DNA from: Endothia cerciana
Taxonomy: Eukaryota > Ascomycota > Sordariomycetes > Diaporthales > Cryphonectriaceae
DNA length: 64,000 nucleotides
Assembly: GCA_026119935.1 (NCBI GenBank)
Contig: JALRMH010000078.1
Location: 1 to 64,000 of the forward strand
Direction of reading: 5' to 3'
Within the stretch, counting starts at the first letter, position 1; each line of letters begins with the position of its first letter. Shown one piece after another: positions 21,286 through 30,449 of the stretch. Below the pieces are notes generated by a model that was not told the origin of the DNA, made no database searches, and saw nothing but the letters and a program-made list of their open reading frames with translations. A program made the position numbers and the translations under genes.

Positions 21286-22791
21286 ATGTACAAGGGCCGG
21301 CAAAATTTTGACGATATCGCATGGGATAAGAGCGACGCTGCGGAAGAAGAGTCCGAGAAGAAACTGCGGAAGGAATCTACCTGTTGCCGAGTCGAAGCCT
21401 TTGTCACGGAAAAATGCGGCAAACCTGCTAAGATTCTGAGCATCATCACGGGTGGCTTGAATATCCACTATAGAATGCGTTTCGAAGAAGAAGACTCGTC
21501 ATCCGACATCATGGTGCGGGTACCCTGGCCCGCAGCAGCCCAGTTCCCCAAGGAGAAGGTGCTCTATGAGGCGGCGGCGGCGGAATACGTGAGGGTCAAC
21601 ACCCGCATCCCCGTTGCCCAGGTGCTCCACTACGGCTCAGACTCGAGCATTGGGCCTTTCCTCATGCTCTGCCGTATCGAAAACCGAGGCAACTTGACAC
21701 AACCTCTTTGTGTTCCTGACCGGGACCCCGCCCTGACTCCGGCTCTGAACCTGGAGCTCCCTGAGAGCAAGCTGAGAAGTCTGTGGGGCATCATGGCATG
21801 GTGTCTCCTAGAGCTCGCCAAGCCTACTTTCTCTCGCATCGGGTCTCTGCTCGAGGTTGATAGCTCCTTTCAGGTTGCTGGCCGACCTCTCACCTTTAAT
21901 ATGAGCAGCATGACGCAGCTTGGTAATATCCCAGCAGCCATCTTTCCTGCCGAAGACACAACCTTTGCCACAGCTGATGAGTGGTATATGCAATTGGCCA
22001 ATATGCACCTAGCACAGCTCATATTTCAACACAACGATCTTGTCTCGAACGAAGACGACTGTCGGAACAAATATGTATCTCGCCAGCTGTTTCTCAGGCT
22101 GGCCAAACAGGGCCATCTGTCGACATTCGGATTTGCCCAAGACAACTGGTCTGCCTTCGCGAAAGCAGCTACGCGTCCGAGATTTCCAGCTCCTAACGGC
22201 TCGAATTCCTTCCGCCTCTGGTGCGACGACTTCCGGCCGACCAATGCCCTCCTGGACCGTGCAGAGGACGATAAGCTGGCTGCTGTGATTGACTGGGAGT
22301 TCACCTACGCAGCACCAGCGCAGTTTGTGCTCGATCCACCCTGGTGGCTGCTGTTCGAAACGCCAGAAATGTGGAAGCCGGGTGGAGTCGACGAGTGGAG
22401 CAAGGCCTACGAGCCGCAGTTGGAGAGTTGGTTGAAGGCCATGGAGGATCAGGAAGATGGGGCTGCCTTTCTTGATGGGCTGCCCCTTTCAGCACATATG
22501 AGGGAGAGTTGGGGGACCGGTCGCTTCTGGCTCAATTACGCGGCGAGGAAGAGCTGGGCATTTGATGCTGTCTTCTGGACGTTCTTAGACGAGCGCTTTT
22601 TCGGTCCGCGGGACCCAGAGGTCTCAGACAAGGAGTTGTGGAAGACGAGGCTCCATCTCCTAGGCCAGGAGGAACAGCAGATCATGGAGCCATTTGTGAA
22701 GCGGAAGATGGACGAGTCTCGGGACCGCATCTTGGTGGAATGGGACCCGACTGAAGCGAGACAGCGACTGGCAGAGCTATTGTTCGATTGA
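21286..22791 (+). CDS. Phosphotransferase (APH-type) family protein
   Basis: An intact single exon of 501 codons. It has the layout of fungal APH/choline-kinase-like proteins: a nucleotide-loop-like GGLNIHYRMRF at about residues 56-66, IMVRVPW in the position of the VAIK strand, a helix with YEAAAAEYVRVNTRIPVAQV, a catalytic-loop equivalent LWCDDFRPTNALLD at about 309-322 (normally HGDLxPxNxLxD), and the metal-binding IDWEF at about 335. The first loop has Cys-Asp-Asp instead of His-Gly-Asp, common in this fungal subfamily, so the phosphoryl-transfer chemistry is not assured. The substrate is unknown. It was once grouped with aminoglycoside kinases, but a resistance role should not be assumed. 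It is predicted cytosolic, with no signal or membrane segment. No RIP-like damage is seen. Confidence 0.9.
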   Translation: MYKGRQNFDDIAWDKSDAAEEESEKKLRKESTCCRVEAFVTEKCGKPAKILSIITGGLNIHYRMRFEEEDSSSDIMVRVPWPAAAQFPKEKVLYEAAAAEYVRVNTRIPVAQVLHYGSDSSIGPFLMLCRIENRGNLTQPLCVPDRDPALTPALNLELPESKLRSLWGIMAWCLLELAKPTFSRIGSLLEVDSSFQVAGRPLTFNMSSMTQLGNIPAAIFPAEDTTFATADEWYMQLANMHLAQLIFQHNDLVSNEDDCRNKYVSRQLFLRLAKQGHLSTFGFAQDNWSAFAKAATRPRFPAPNGSNSFRLWCDDFRPTNALLDRAEDDKLAAVIDWEFTYAAPAQFVLDPPWWLLFETPEMWKPGGVDEWSKAYEPQLESWLKAMEDQEDGAAFLDGLPLSAHMRESWGTGRFWLNYAARKSWAFDAVFWTFLDERFFGPRDPEVSDKELWKTRLHLLGQEEQQIMEPFVKRKMDESRDRILVEWDPTEARQRLAELLFD

Positions 22792-24982
22792 CTGACTTCG
22801 AAGAACTCGGTTCTCATTACCCAAGCGGCGGGCCTGGGTGAGGCCTGAAGAAGTCTCTGCGGTAGATCTTATGAAATCTTGGTGTCATATCAAAGGTGCG
22901 TAGCTCGACATCCGGCTTCTGCTTGTAGCAGCCCGTTTTTTGCGCAAGGTCAGCACGCAACATGGGCAGTTTGGAGAGTGCGGCGGCGTCGGCGGTGGTG
23001 CGGCCTGCGTCGGCGCTCCGTTTGTTGGGGTGAAAAATAGAATTCAGGGGGTGAGGCTGAGGTTAAGGTGCACTGCTAGCAATTAAAGCTCCCTACTTAC
23101 GTCATTGCTCCCAGCATTTTCCCAGATGGCCAAAAGTGAGGCTGCTTAGTGAAGATGAACTTTTTGACGTGGGCTAATAAACAGACTCCCGTTGCTTGTA
23201 ACCACGCGAGATAGGCTATAGCGAGGCACAGACAACTAGGTCTGCGAGCGAGGTTTTATCTCCATAGGTCGAGTATGGGAGCCTGGCATGAGGTGCTTCA
23301 GATTTGCATCCTTCTCGTGTCTGCAGGTGTACCTCAACTATTGAAGCACCTGCTCGGTCTACCTGAAGCCAAGCGGCCTTATCTCAGACATCTCTGCCTT
23401 CCTCGCCTTCCTTGCCTTCAGGGCTCTGCCTTGACAAGCGAAAGTCCTGTCCGGAGACCTTATTTGCATGAACATGGCTCTCTTTCAGGATTCCACGCAT
23501 GAATAAGCCTAGCTCAGCCAATCTGGCCATGATCCCTGAAACTGTCATGCCAGCGAGGACGGCGGAGCTCTGCCACGTCGGCAGGACCTCCTGGCTTCCT
23601 GCCTGTTCCTCCGGTGTTGCCGACCAAGCCAAATGCAGGTAAGGCAGACTTGGAGAAGCGGGAGCCAGGATGTATGAGACTCTGAGGGTCAGAGCGGAGT
23701 AGCAAGGCGACGTGTAGGCATCGCCACAGGATTGGGGCCCTCCCCCCTCAACTCCCCCCTTAAGGCGCATGAAAATTCAGGTCTGCGCTCGAGTGCCGAT
23801 GTGACTGTAATCATGGTAGCGGAAGTGTTTGTGGCTTGCTCGTTGATGTGTTCCAGGTCGGTGTTTCCTTGAGGCCATTTAGACGTTGTTACCACAAGTT
23901 TACGCGTCAGGGGCGCGTCACTTGAAGCAACTGTCTACTAGGGAACTGGTGAAACTGTATGCTTATCAAAATGTGTCGCGGATCGAATGTAAGTTCTGAG
24001 CTGTTGGTGGTGTTGTTGCTGTTGTTGTGAAACCCCCTCGGCTGCGTGACGCGAGTGAAGGAGGGGCAGAGAGGGGCAACTGCGATGCAAGCTGACGATA
24101 AATGGGACACGTACTATAGAGTTGTCTTGCCTTTTAGTGAGATGTACAAGGGGCTGAAACGCGTCACGAACTGACGGTGGCCTTAGCCTGGTGACAGGAG
24201 GCCGGGGAGACGAATCTAAGCAGAGCAAGATTCGACTAGATGGACGCTGCTAGGTGGGTGATGGAAGACTTCTAAAGTAAGTGCGTCTGATTTTGGGGCT
24301 TCGTCACAATGCCGAACTTTGTTTCCAACATGGGACAGGCACTGGGTCAGGTGACGATTTTACGCGGCTCCTTCTTCCATGAAGGGAATAGATATTGAAA
24401 GCGGGGGTTGTTGATGATTTTGCAGTCTAGGCATGGAAAGACTTGAGCATCGTCTTGAGGATCCCACAGCTTCCACGGTATGCCCACAGTTCGACCTGAG
24501 CTCAAGAGCTGTGAAATGAGAAATCAAAAGGCATAGGCGAGCAAGATCGCCATCTATAATTATCCTCGTGAATCATGGTGCTCTGACCTTCACAACACCC
24601 AGCCAGGAATCATGATCCTGATAATGAGCCTCTAATCCAGTTACCCAGACTAGTGTCTCATGCCTTCCTCCTCACATGGCGTCCCAATTGTCGGTAAAAG
24701 CAGAGAGTAAGAGTGGAAGCAAAGGTCATCCACCTCTCCCAAAACCTCCCTTTCCTTAGTTTCCTTGCCCGCAAACACTCCGTTCTTTTGTTCCCAAAAA
24801 GGGAAAGTCGTAAATATGAGAAATCCAAGAAAAATATGCGTAAGCTGGGTATGGGTACGAAGCTTTATAAAGCGTTTTCTTAAACGTTCGAAAAGAGTAG
24901 GACGCGGCTGGTCTTGGAGCACCTGCTAGATGGCGTCGGAGATTCTAAGTGCCTCATGATCTGGCTCGTCGCGGACACACTT
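22792..24982. other. 2.2-kb gene-free stretch
   Basis: Only overlapping short frames are found on both strands and none is convincing. A 10-bp inverted repeat AGGTGCTTCA (23,291-23,300) / TGAAGCACCT (23,342-23,351) is present. A CAA/TTG-rich run lies at about 24,005-24,030. The right end probably holds the 3' region of the broken minus-strand gene. Confidence 0.45.
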
Positions 24983-25776
24983 TCATCGAGCGGAGAGGAG
25001 CTCGGGATTAGCCTCATCTGGTCGAGAGTCGGAGGGGTTGCCGTTTGCCCAATGGACGATCCAGCGGCGGGCGAAGTAACTGGCCAGTTTCTTGTTGTAC
25101 ATGTGTTTGGCGCTGAGGTTGAATTTGTCATTCAGCATGGTGAGATCAGCGCAGAAAACCCACTTGGGGAGATCGGGATGCCACACAACCGTCTGCTGCT
25201 TGATTTCCACGTCACGGGATCTGATATGCTGAAGGTGAATATCTCTGTACTTGAAATTGACGGCCTGTCCGTTGATGCTGCCCTCCATGGTCAAGGGCAC
25301 GTGATTCAGGACCTGTCAAGCTTCGTGATCCTGGCCAGGGTCCTGGCCATCGGCAAATCGCTCCTGGTGTGGCTGGCTCTGGATGAGCTGAGTCATGGTA
25401 GTACGAGCAAGGTCTCGTTGCATATGGCCAATGTGCACTGCGACATCATCGATACCAGACTTTATGGCTTTGCAGGATGGTGGGGTGTAAAGAAGGCCAG
25501 GGTTCCAACCACTTGAGAGGATCAGGCGCTTGAGCTTCCGCAATTCATTGTCATTGACAGGGGAGTTCGGAGTGTGTTGGGCCTTGGCGAACTGCAGGAG
25601 GTCGCGGAGCTGCTCCAGTTGGGCAGCGGACAGGCAGCACCACCAGTAGTAGCCTCAGCACTAGTATTCATCAGGATGACTTGGTGGTCAAGGCTTGGGT
25701 AAACGATGGCAGGGAGGACAACTTTCGAAGCGCTGGTCTCAGCGACCTTGCGTCGCTTTGCAGCTGGCGGGGCCAT
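24983..25776 (-). pseudogene. Broken gene of unknown family
   Basis: On the minus strand a start MAPPAAKRRKVAETSASK, with a basic, possibly nuclear-localising N-terminus, opens a frame that must shift by one base near 25,630-25,640 to continue into SAAQLEQLRDLLQFAKAQH. The frame then runs through ELRKLKRLILSSGWNPGLLY and IGHMQRDLARTTMTQLI to an in-frame TGA at about 25,312. It resumes without shift as QVLNHVPLTMEGSINGQA, then LPKWVFCADLTMLNDKF and ASYFARRWIVHWANG. The continuous codon use on both sides of the TGA argues for one decayed gene of about 265 codons. A short unannotated intron at the first break is possible, but I found no good splice pair. Confidence 0.6.
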
Positions 25777-27450
25777 TTTAAGCAGATCTGAGAAAAGTCA
25801 GCGAGAAATGTGTGCAGGATGCAAACCCTGACTGACCTTGAGATGGTTGTTCTTGTTTCTTGTCTTCAAAATCGAGAGTAATGAAGCAAGGAGATCTGGG
25901 CGCAAAGTCAGCGTTGCTTCGGTGGGGTGTAATGGAGTTTACGGTGACACCTGCAAACTTACCTTTGATGGTGTCTGATGTTGATGTTGCTTGGCGAAAC
26001 CGACAGCAAAGAAACGAGATCTGATGCTAGGTCAGTATTGGAAACTGGAGTATACGGAAAACTTGAATATCGTCGATGATGTTGACGAAAGCAAGAAACA
26101 CAAGGCCTGAGCCTGTGTGTTCGAGGTTTCGGTGGTCAATCCTGTTTCAAAATTGTTGTTTCGTAATGCGACTCAGGATTGCATTCAAGGATTGATCCCA
26201 GCCAAAGGCAGATTAGTGACGGCGAGGTGATGTGTAGGGAGGGCAACCCAAAGGAGAGAAATCGTCTGGCGAAACAAAAGAGAAAATCAAGAACACGAAC
26301 GAGCTTGATCCTGATCAAAAGCCAATTAACGATGGTGGTGGTTGATCGTACGTGAAGGTGAGTTGAAGAGCGGGAAAAGGACCAAGACGCAAAATTGTTC
26401 CTGGCGAGGCCGAAGGAACTAACGACTATAATAACTCAGAGAGGAAGGGGAAAGAAAGGAGAGAGCTAGGTTGGCGGTCGAGACAGTTGGTTAAGTAGTG
26501 GGCCCACACGGCGCTGGCCTTCCAGTTTCTACAGAGTCAAGGTGCCACAATGGGTGAATTTGGATTAGGTACAAGTTTACGCTGTAAACCTTTCAAGAAA
26601 GCAAAAGCAGAGGAGGAATGTTCGCAAACAATACAATTTCAGAACTATTATGGAGTTTCCTCAAAAGGGATTATGCAGTTCAATGATCTCTAGATGCGCA
26701 AAGTGGCCGTTGACCAAGGTGAGCACCAGGATGGAAAGAGATTTACAAGTCTCTACGACTTTCACCTTGGGCAAGCCCTTGATATGGATCCTTCTCTCAT
26801 GGTGCGCAGTCGAGAGCCGCCGGATCTGGCTTCGCTAGAATCAGTGCTCCTGGACGATTCCAGTGAGCATGAGAATGTCCACAACGAGCAGGAGGATTCC
26901 CTTCTTATCGTGACAGCCCAGACGAGCTAATTTTAGCATTGCTGCAACAGCTGCCACTCATCATAGTGACCCCCCCCGGGGATCAACGGTGTAGCGACAA
27001 CACCGAAGATCCTCCTGTTACCCAGGCTACAGAAGAGTAAGCCGGTGCTCGAGTTGCTGAATCATTAATTTCATGTCTTCTTATCACCACTCCTTCTGTA
27101 CCAAACTGTACCTCAAGCCACCATTTTCATGCCAATTTCTCTCCCAAAACCACCGAATTTTGATCCCAACTCACAGAGCTACCGGCGTCCTCCATTTAAG
27201 CGGTATTCTGCTGCGTTGCCATCTATGAACAGCCGATGAGGAATCTACCAAGCCCGGACCCCACTAATAAACTATCCAAGCTAGCGCTTTAGAGCATCGT
27301 TCTCACTTCGCCTAGAAGCTGTGCAGCTATTGCCGATGGCAAAGAAAAAGTCCTTTAATTATTATTAGGTGCTGCAATAACATGTATATTTGTAATGTGA
27401 AAATTAAAAATCTAAAGTAGTATTTAAAATACTAAATTAATATAAAAAGG
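25777..27450. other. Intergenic stretch
   Basis: The left part is the 5' leader of the broken minus-strand gene; CTGACCTTGAG and similar words near 25,830 and 25,960 may be splice signals in it. A 78-codon frame at 26,694-26,930 has an acidic tail but no family. An eight-base C run lies at about 26,970. From about 27,340 the text turns AT-rich. No gene is supported. Confidence 0.4.
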
Positions 27451-27555
27451 ACTCTCCGGAAGAAATTGAACAAGGGTATTAAGTGCTATCCCGAGGAAGG
27501 TTGTAAACACCCTCATCGAGGAATAATAAGCTTGTATACTGACCTACGCACTCTT
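27451..27555 (-). pseudogene. Decayed tRNA-Asp copy
   Basis: The plus-strand text CTCTCCGGAAGAAATTGAAC, AAGGGTATTAAGTGCTAT and, after an intron-sized gap, AATAAGCTTGTATACTGACC follows the neighbouring tRNA-Asp gene in order and orientation but with many changes. The acceptor and T-arm stems no longer pair and the anticodon GTC is lost. It lies about 115 bp downstream of the intact gene in the same orientation, so it looks like a tandem duplicate that decayed. Confidence 0.65.
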
Positions 27556-27650
27556 TATCTGATCTTATCTGGGGTGGGTGGAGTCGTATAATGGATTAAA
27601 AAAAAATAAAAAAAAAAGGATCAGTTTACGATGGAAGATGCAAAGCGGTC

Positions 27651-27668
27651 AAAAAAAAAAAAAAAAAA
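27651..27668 (-). terminator. Pol III poly-T terminator of tRNA-Asp
   Basis: Eighteen consecutive A on the plus strand are T on the transcribed orientation and begin two bases after the tRNA 3' end. A second A-rich run at about 27,599-27,617 could be a backup terminator. Confidence 0.85.
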
Positions 27669-27669
27669 C

Positions 27670-27779
27670 CTCTCCCGCCGGGAATTGAACCCGGGTCTCA
27701 AGCGTTATAGCATCATGAAGTCGGTTTTAGAGACCTCATTAATGACAAGCTTGCATACTGACCACTATACTACGGAAGA
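27670..27779 (-). tRNA. tRNA-Asp(GTC): tRNA-Asp (anticodon GTC) with a 38-nt intron
   Basis: Read on the minus strand, the acceptor arms TCTTCCG and CGGGAGA pair fully with one G-U, and the discriminator is G. The D arm has GTAT with GG in the loop. The anticodon stem CAAGC/GCTTG closes TT-GTC-A-C with T33 and A37 in canonical positions. The T arm CCGGG-TTCAATT-CCCGG is perfect. A 38-nt intron (27,705-27,742) interrupts after position 37, the standard place for nuclear tRNA introns. The mature length is 72 nt. A run of 18 A on the plus strand (27,651-27,668) gives a strong poly-T Pol III terminator directly downstream. Confidence 0.93.
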
Positions 27780-28275
27780 TAGACCACCAGTGTGTGATGA
27801 TGTAGTGGGTCATAGGATTTCTAGGTGAATCAGTTCTGATAAGGTCATATTAGATTAGTAGCGCCACTCCGTTATAGGTCCGTTACCGCTTTGTGACGGA
27901 TTAATAGGCCGGCCTCGGGACAAGGTCTGAAGAAGTGGGGTTAGATACAGTGCGAATACAACGCCACATAGCACAGTAGGACATGGCATCAAGCGCTTCG
28001 AACATAGATTGCAGCAGCAGCGGTGTCGGGTTGAGCGCCCGCCCTCTGAACCAGCTACAACACCGGCGTCTTGATGCGCTCCCGTCCGCTCACAATATAC
28101 ACGGTATGTGTTGATCGTAAGGCCCACACCTGCCAAGAACGTACGCGCAGAGCTAGTTCAATAGTCTATATCAGGCCACGATAGCTTCGTTTCAGGTAGC
28201 GCCACAGGCTCGTAAATACGAGCCCTGAACCGGAGACTCCGGCGATAGTTACAGGTTTTCTACACTGGTCTAACT
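27780..28275. other. Gene-free stretch
   Basis: This lies upstream of the tRNA and downstream of the SesA-like gene. A 93-codon minus-strand frame at 27,855-28,136 has no family resemblance. Nothing else is seen. Confidence 0.4.
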
Positions 28276-28953
28276 TCAACAGTATGCGCCCAGCCCAAGG
28301 CGTAGATCGCGCATGAGAGATAACGTTCGCTTGTTGCTGGGTTGGTCGTTGTCGTCTTCGCTCCTGGGGACTCCTGGGAGAGGGTAGAAGTTCGACAACT
28401 CCTCCACACCTTGCTGCAGGTATTCGGCTTCGTTATTATCGATGAGAGCGACTGGAGTCTTGGCCAAATCGGTTATGCCCCTCGTCATTTCTATCATCAA
28501 GCTTTTGACCGTCTCGCTGAGGTGGGCAATATCACGATGGAGTTCTGAAGCTGTCTGATCCTTATTGGGTAAGGCGGGGTTGGCGATTTCCTCCAGTATG
28601 ACTGCTTTCTCCTTGCAGTCGTTCAAGATCTGCCTCAGCTTCTGACAGTGATCTTTATCCCCCTGGGTTGCCTGGTCGTGGTGCTTCTCCTGAAGCCGCA
28701 ACTTGACGGCTTTGAGAACGAGTTCTGTTGCCATGAGCCATTTGTGTACTTCAGGGAATGCTCTTGGCAGGTCCTTGACTTCTTTTACCCTGCTGGGATG
28801 GTATATGCGATTGATATTATTTGCGATCGTCGAACAGGTGCAAGCAAGGCCTCTATATTCTGCCACCAATGCTATCTCTTCTTTGAAGAAGAGCTCGCAC
28901 TCTATACTCATTTTAAGAAGCAGCATACCCACCCCTTTATTTGCGTCTTCCAC
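28276..28953 (-). pseudogene. SesA-like (NLR-associated N-terminal domain) protein, probably truncated
   Basis: The 225-codon frame contains VKEVKDLPRAFPEVHKWL, then KLRQILNDCKEKAVILEEI and a helical tail with HLSETVKSLMIEMTRGI. This is the helical pattern of the fungal SesA domain (LPxAFxEVxxxLPL...CxxLxxxLxxCKEKAxxLEEIF), found at the N-terminus of NACHT/NB-ARC NLR proteins and in partner effectors. No nucleotide-binding domain follows. The first 35 or so codons are antisense to a decayed C2H2 zinc-finger gene and do not look like SesA, so the true start is probably lost and the frame enters foreign DNA near 28,850. Function as an intact protein is doubtful. If expressed, a role in NLR signalling would be inference from the domain. 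Confidence 0.6.
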
Positions 28954-29730
28954 TTTGCTGGCTGTTCTTCAACCTTCGCTACTAAGAACGAATGGAAACG
29001 CTATGTTATAATATCTCATCTTGTGTTATTAGCTCAGCGATATCGATGCTTGCGCTAATAAGAACGTGTGACGAGCAGGCGCGAGCGATAGTTGAATAAA
29101 ACGGCTTGTATTGTGCTGCTTCTATTGTATGAGAGAGAAAAGGAAAAAAGGCGCTCGATATATATAGACAGAGCGCTGTAGAAGTGGGTCTCTGGTGGCC
29201 AACCAGAAGCCCCTGCTCGCGGCAGAACGGCATGTTGCCCTCAGAACAGCATGCACTCGAGCCTATCCTACCCCATCCCCCTAATGGCGATATCTTTAAC
29301 CGCAAAGACCTCTATACCCAACATATCCGGCGGATACATCCACCAGGGAATATATTCAAGCCTACTAAGGCTTTAAAGACCAGCTCCACTAATATCCTCT
29401 CTACATCTGCTGCTGATTGGGATGAAGAGGTAAAGCACCTGCAGACCAAGGCTCTCCGCGAGCGCTGTGCCAGCTGCTCACCTTTATGCAATGTCCCGTG
29501 TCGCATTACGCCGTCGCGTTCACAGGCCCTGACGCCTGGGACCAGCGCATGGAGCATGTTGCGCAGCACCTAGAGAAGGCTGCGCTAGGATAGGAGGAGC
29601 TTATTGTGTTTGGCGGGCCCATGGACCCATCGCTAATGCAGTGGGTAACAAGGAGCGATGTTGCTATCGTAAGGTCTGCAGGCCCAGATAGCTGGGTGCT
29701 GAATAACCCGCTAAGGGCGGCGAGCAAGGG
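28855..29730 (+). pseudogene. RIP-marked C2H2 zinc-finger gene
   Basis: The plus strand shows CHQCYLFFEEELALYTHFKK, with QH completing one C2H2 finger, then ICVFHFAGCSSTFATKNEWK, a family signature of fungal C2H2 proteins. The next position, normally His, is TAT (Tyr), a CpA to TpA change. After a break, FNRKDLYTQHIRRIHPP is readable near 29,300. A frameshift near 29,465 leads to AFTGPDAWDQRMEHVAQHLE, then G*EELIVFGGPMDPSLMQW with TAG for a likely CAG. One finger cysteine has become Tyr by TpG to TpA. The gene is decayed with mostly RIP-type lesions plus at least one indel. It overlaps the SesA-like frame on the other strand. Confidence 0.7.
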
Positions 29731-30449
29731 CATGGCCGTGGGGAGGAAGATGGATCCTGTGCTGTCGTTCTCATTGGGCGCGAGCACCATGCCATCGATG
29801 GTGGGCGAGATGAGTTGAGATACAGAGCTAAAGGGTGAGGAATTTGCTGACGAAGGGGATGAGGACGACCATGATGAGACACTTTGAGAAGGACTGAACC
29901 ACATCGCCAGATTCGAGCAATTCGACAAGGCTTGGAGCGCCTTCGGTAGAGTGGGAAGCACCAGTTCTTCACATATGTGGCAACAATAATGGGGTTCAGG
30001 TTGTTTATTCGTTTCTGTGGGTGTCTGCCTAGAAGAGAAGAAGAGAAGAGAACAAACGAGGCGGAAGCCAAGGCTCTGTGAAACTGTTGGTGTAGGCGTT
30101 GCTGAGTGAATGCCCGTTGCTGTACGAATGCCTTCACTCAGGACCCCAACCCTTGGCTGCCTGCCACAACATAGAAGAGGACCCTCATTCTAACGAGGAG
30201 TTGGTAGGTAGGGTTATGTGCAGAGCAACTCGGTGACATTGGCATCGCCCTGATCGACTCCGGATATGGGACTTCCATACCACCTACTTCATTAAAATCT
30301 GGTCTCCGGATCCAAGTAAGTTCACTGCGAATAAAGCCACCTAGAACCCTTTGATTTTATTTTGAAGGGAGATGGTGCTAAATTCAATCACGAAAATAGG
30401 ACACCCAGAAGGACTTGAGGTTCAACTCTCTTTCCAACACCGCCGAGAC
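29731..30449. other. Gene-free stretch
   Basis: This is the tail of the decayed zinc-finger gene followed by sequence without a recognisable frame. Minus-strand frames of about 150 codons across 29,506-30,137 are antisense shadows rich in Ser/Pro with no family. AAGAGAAGAAGAGAAGAGA at about 30,032 is a purine-rich simple repeat. Confidence 0.4.

Noticed and set aside
23384..23770. 128-codon minus-strand frame
   Set aside because: No domain, overlapping frames on both strands, and no start or splice support.
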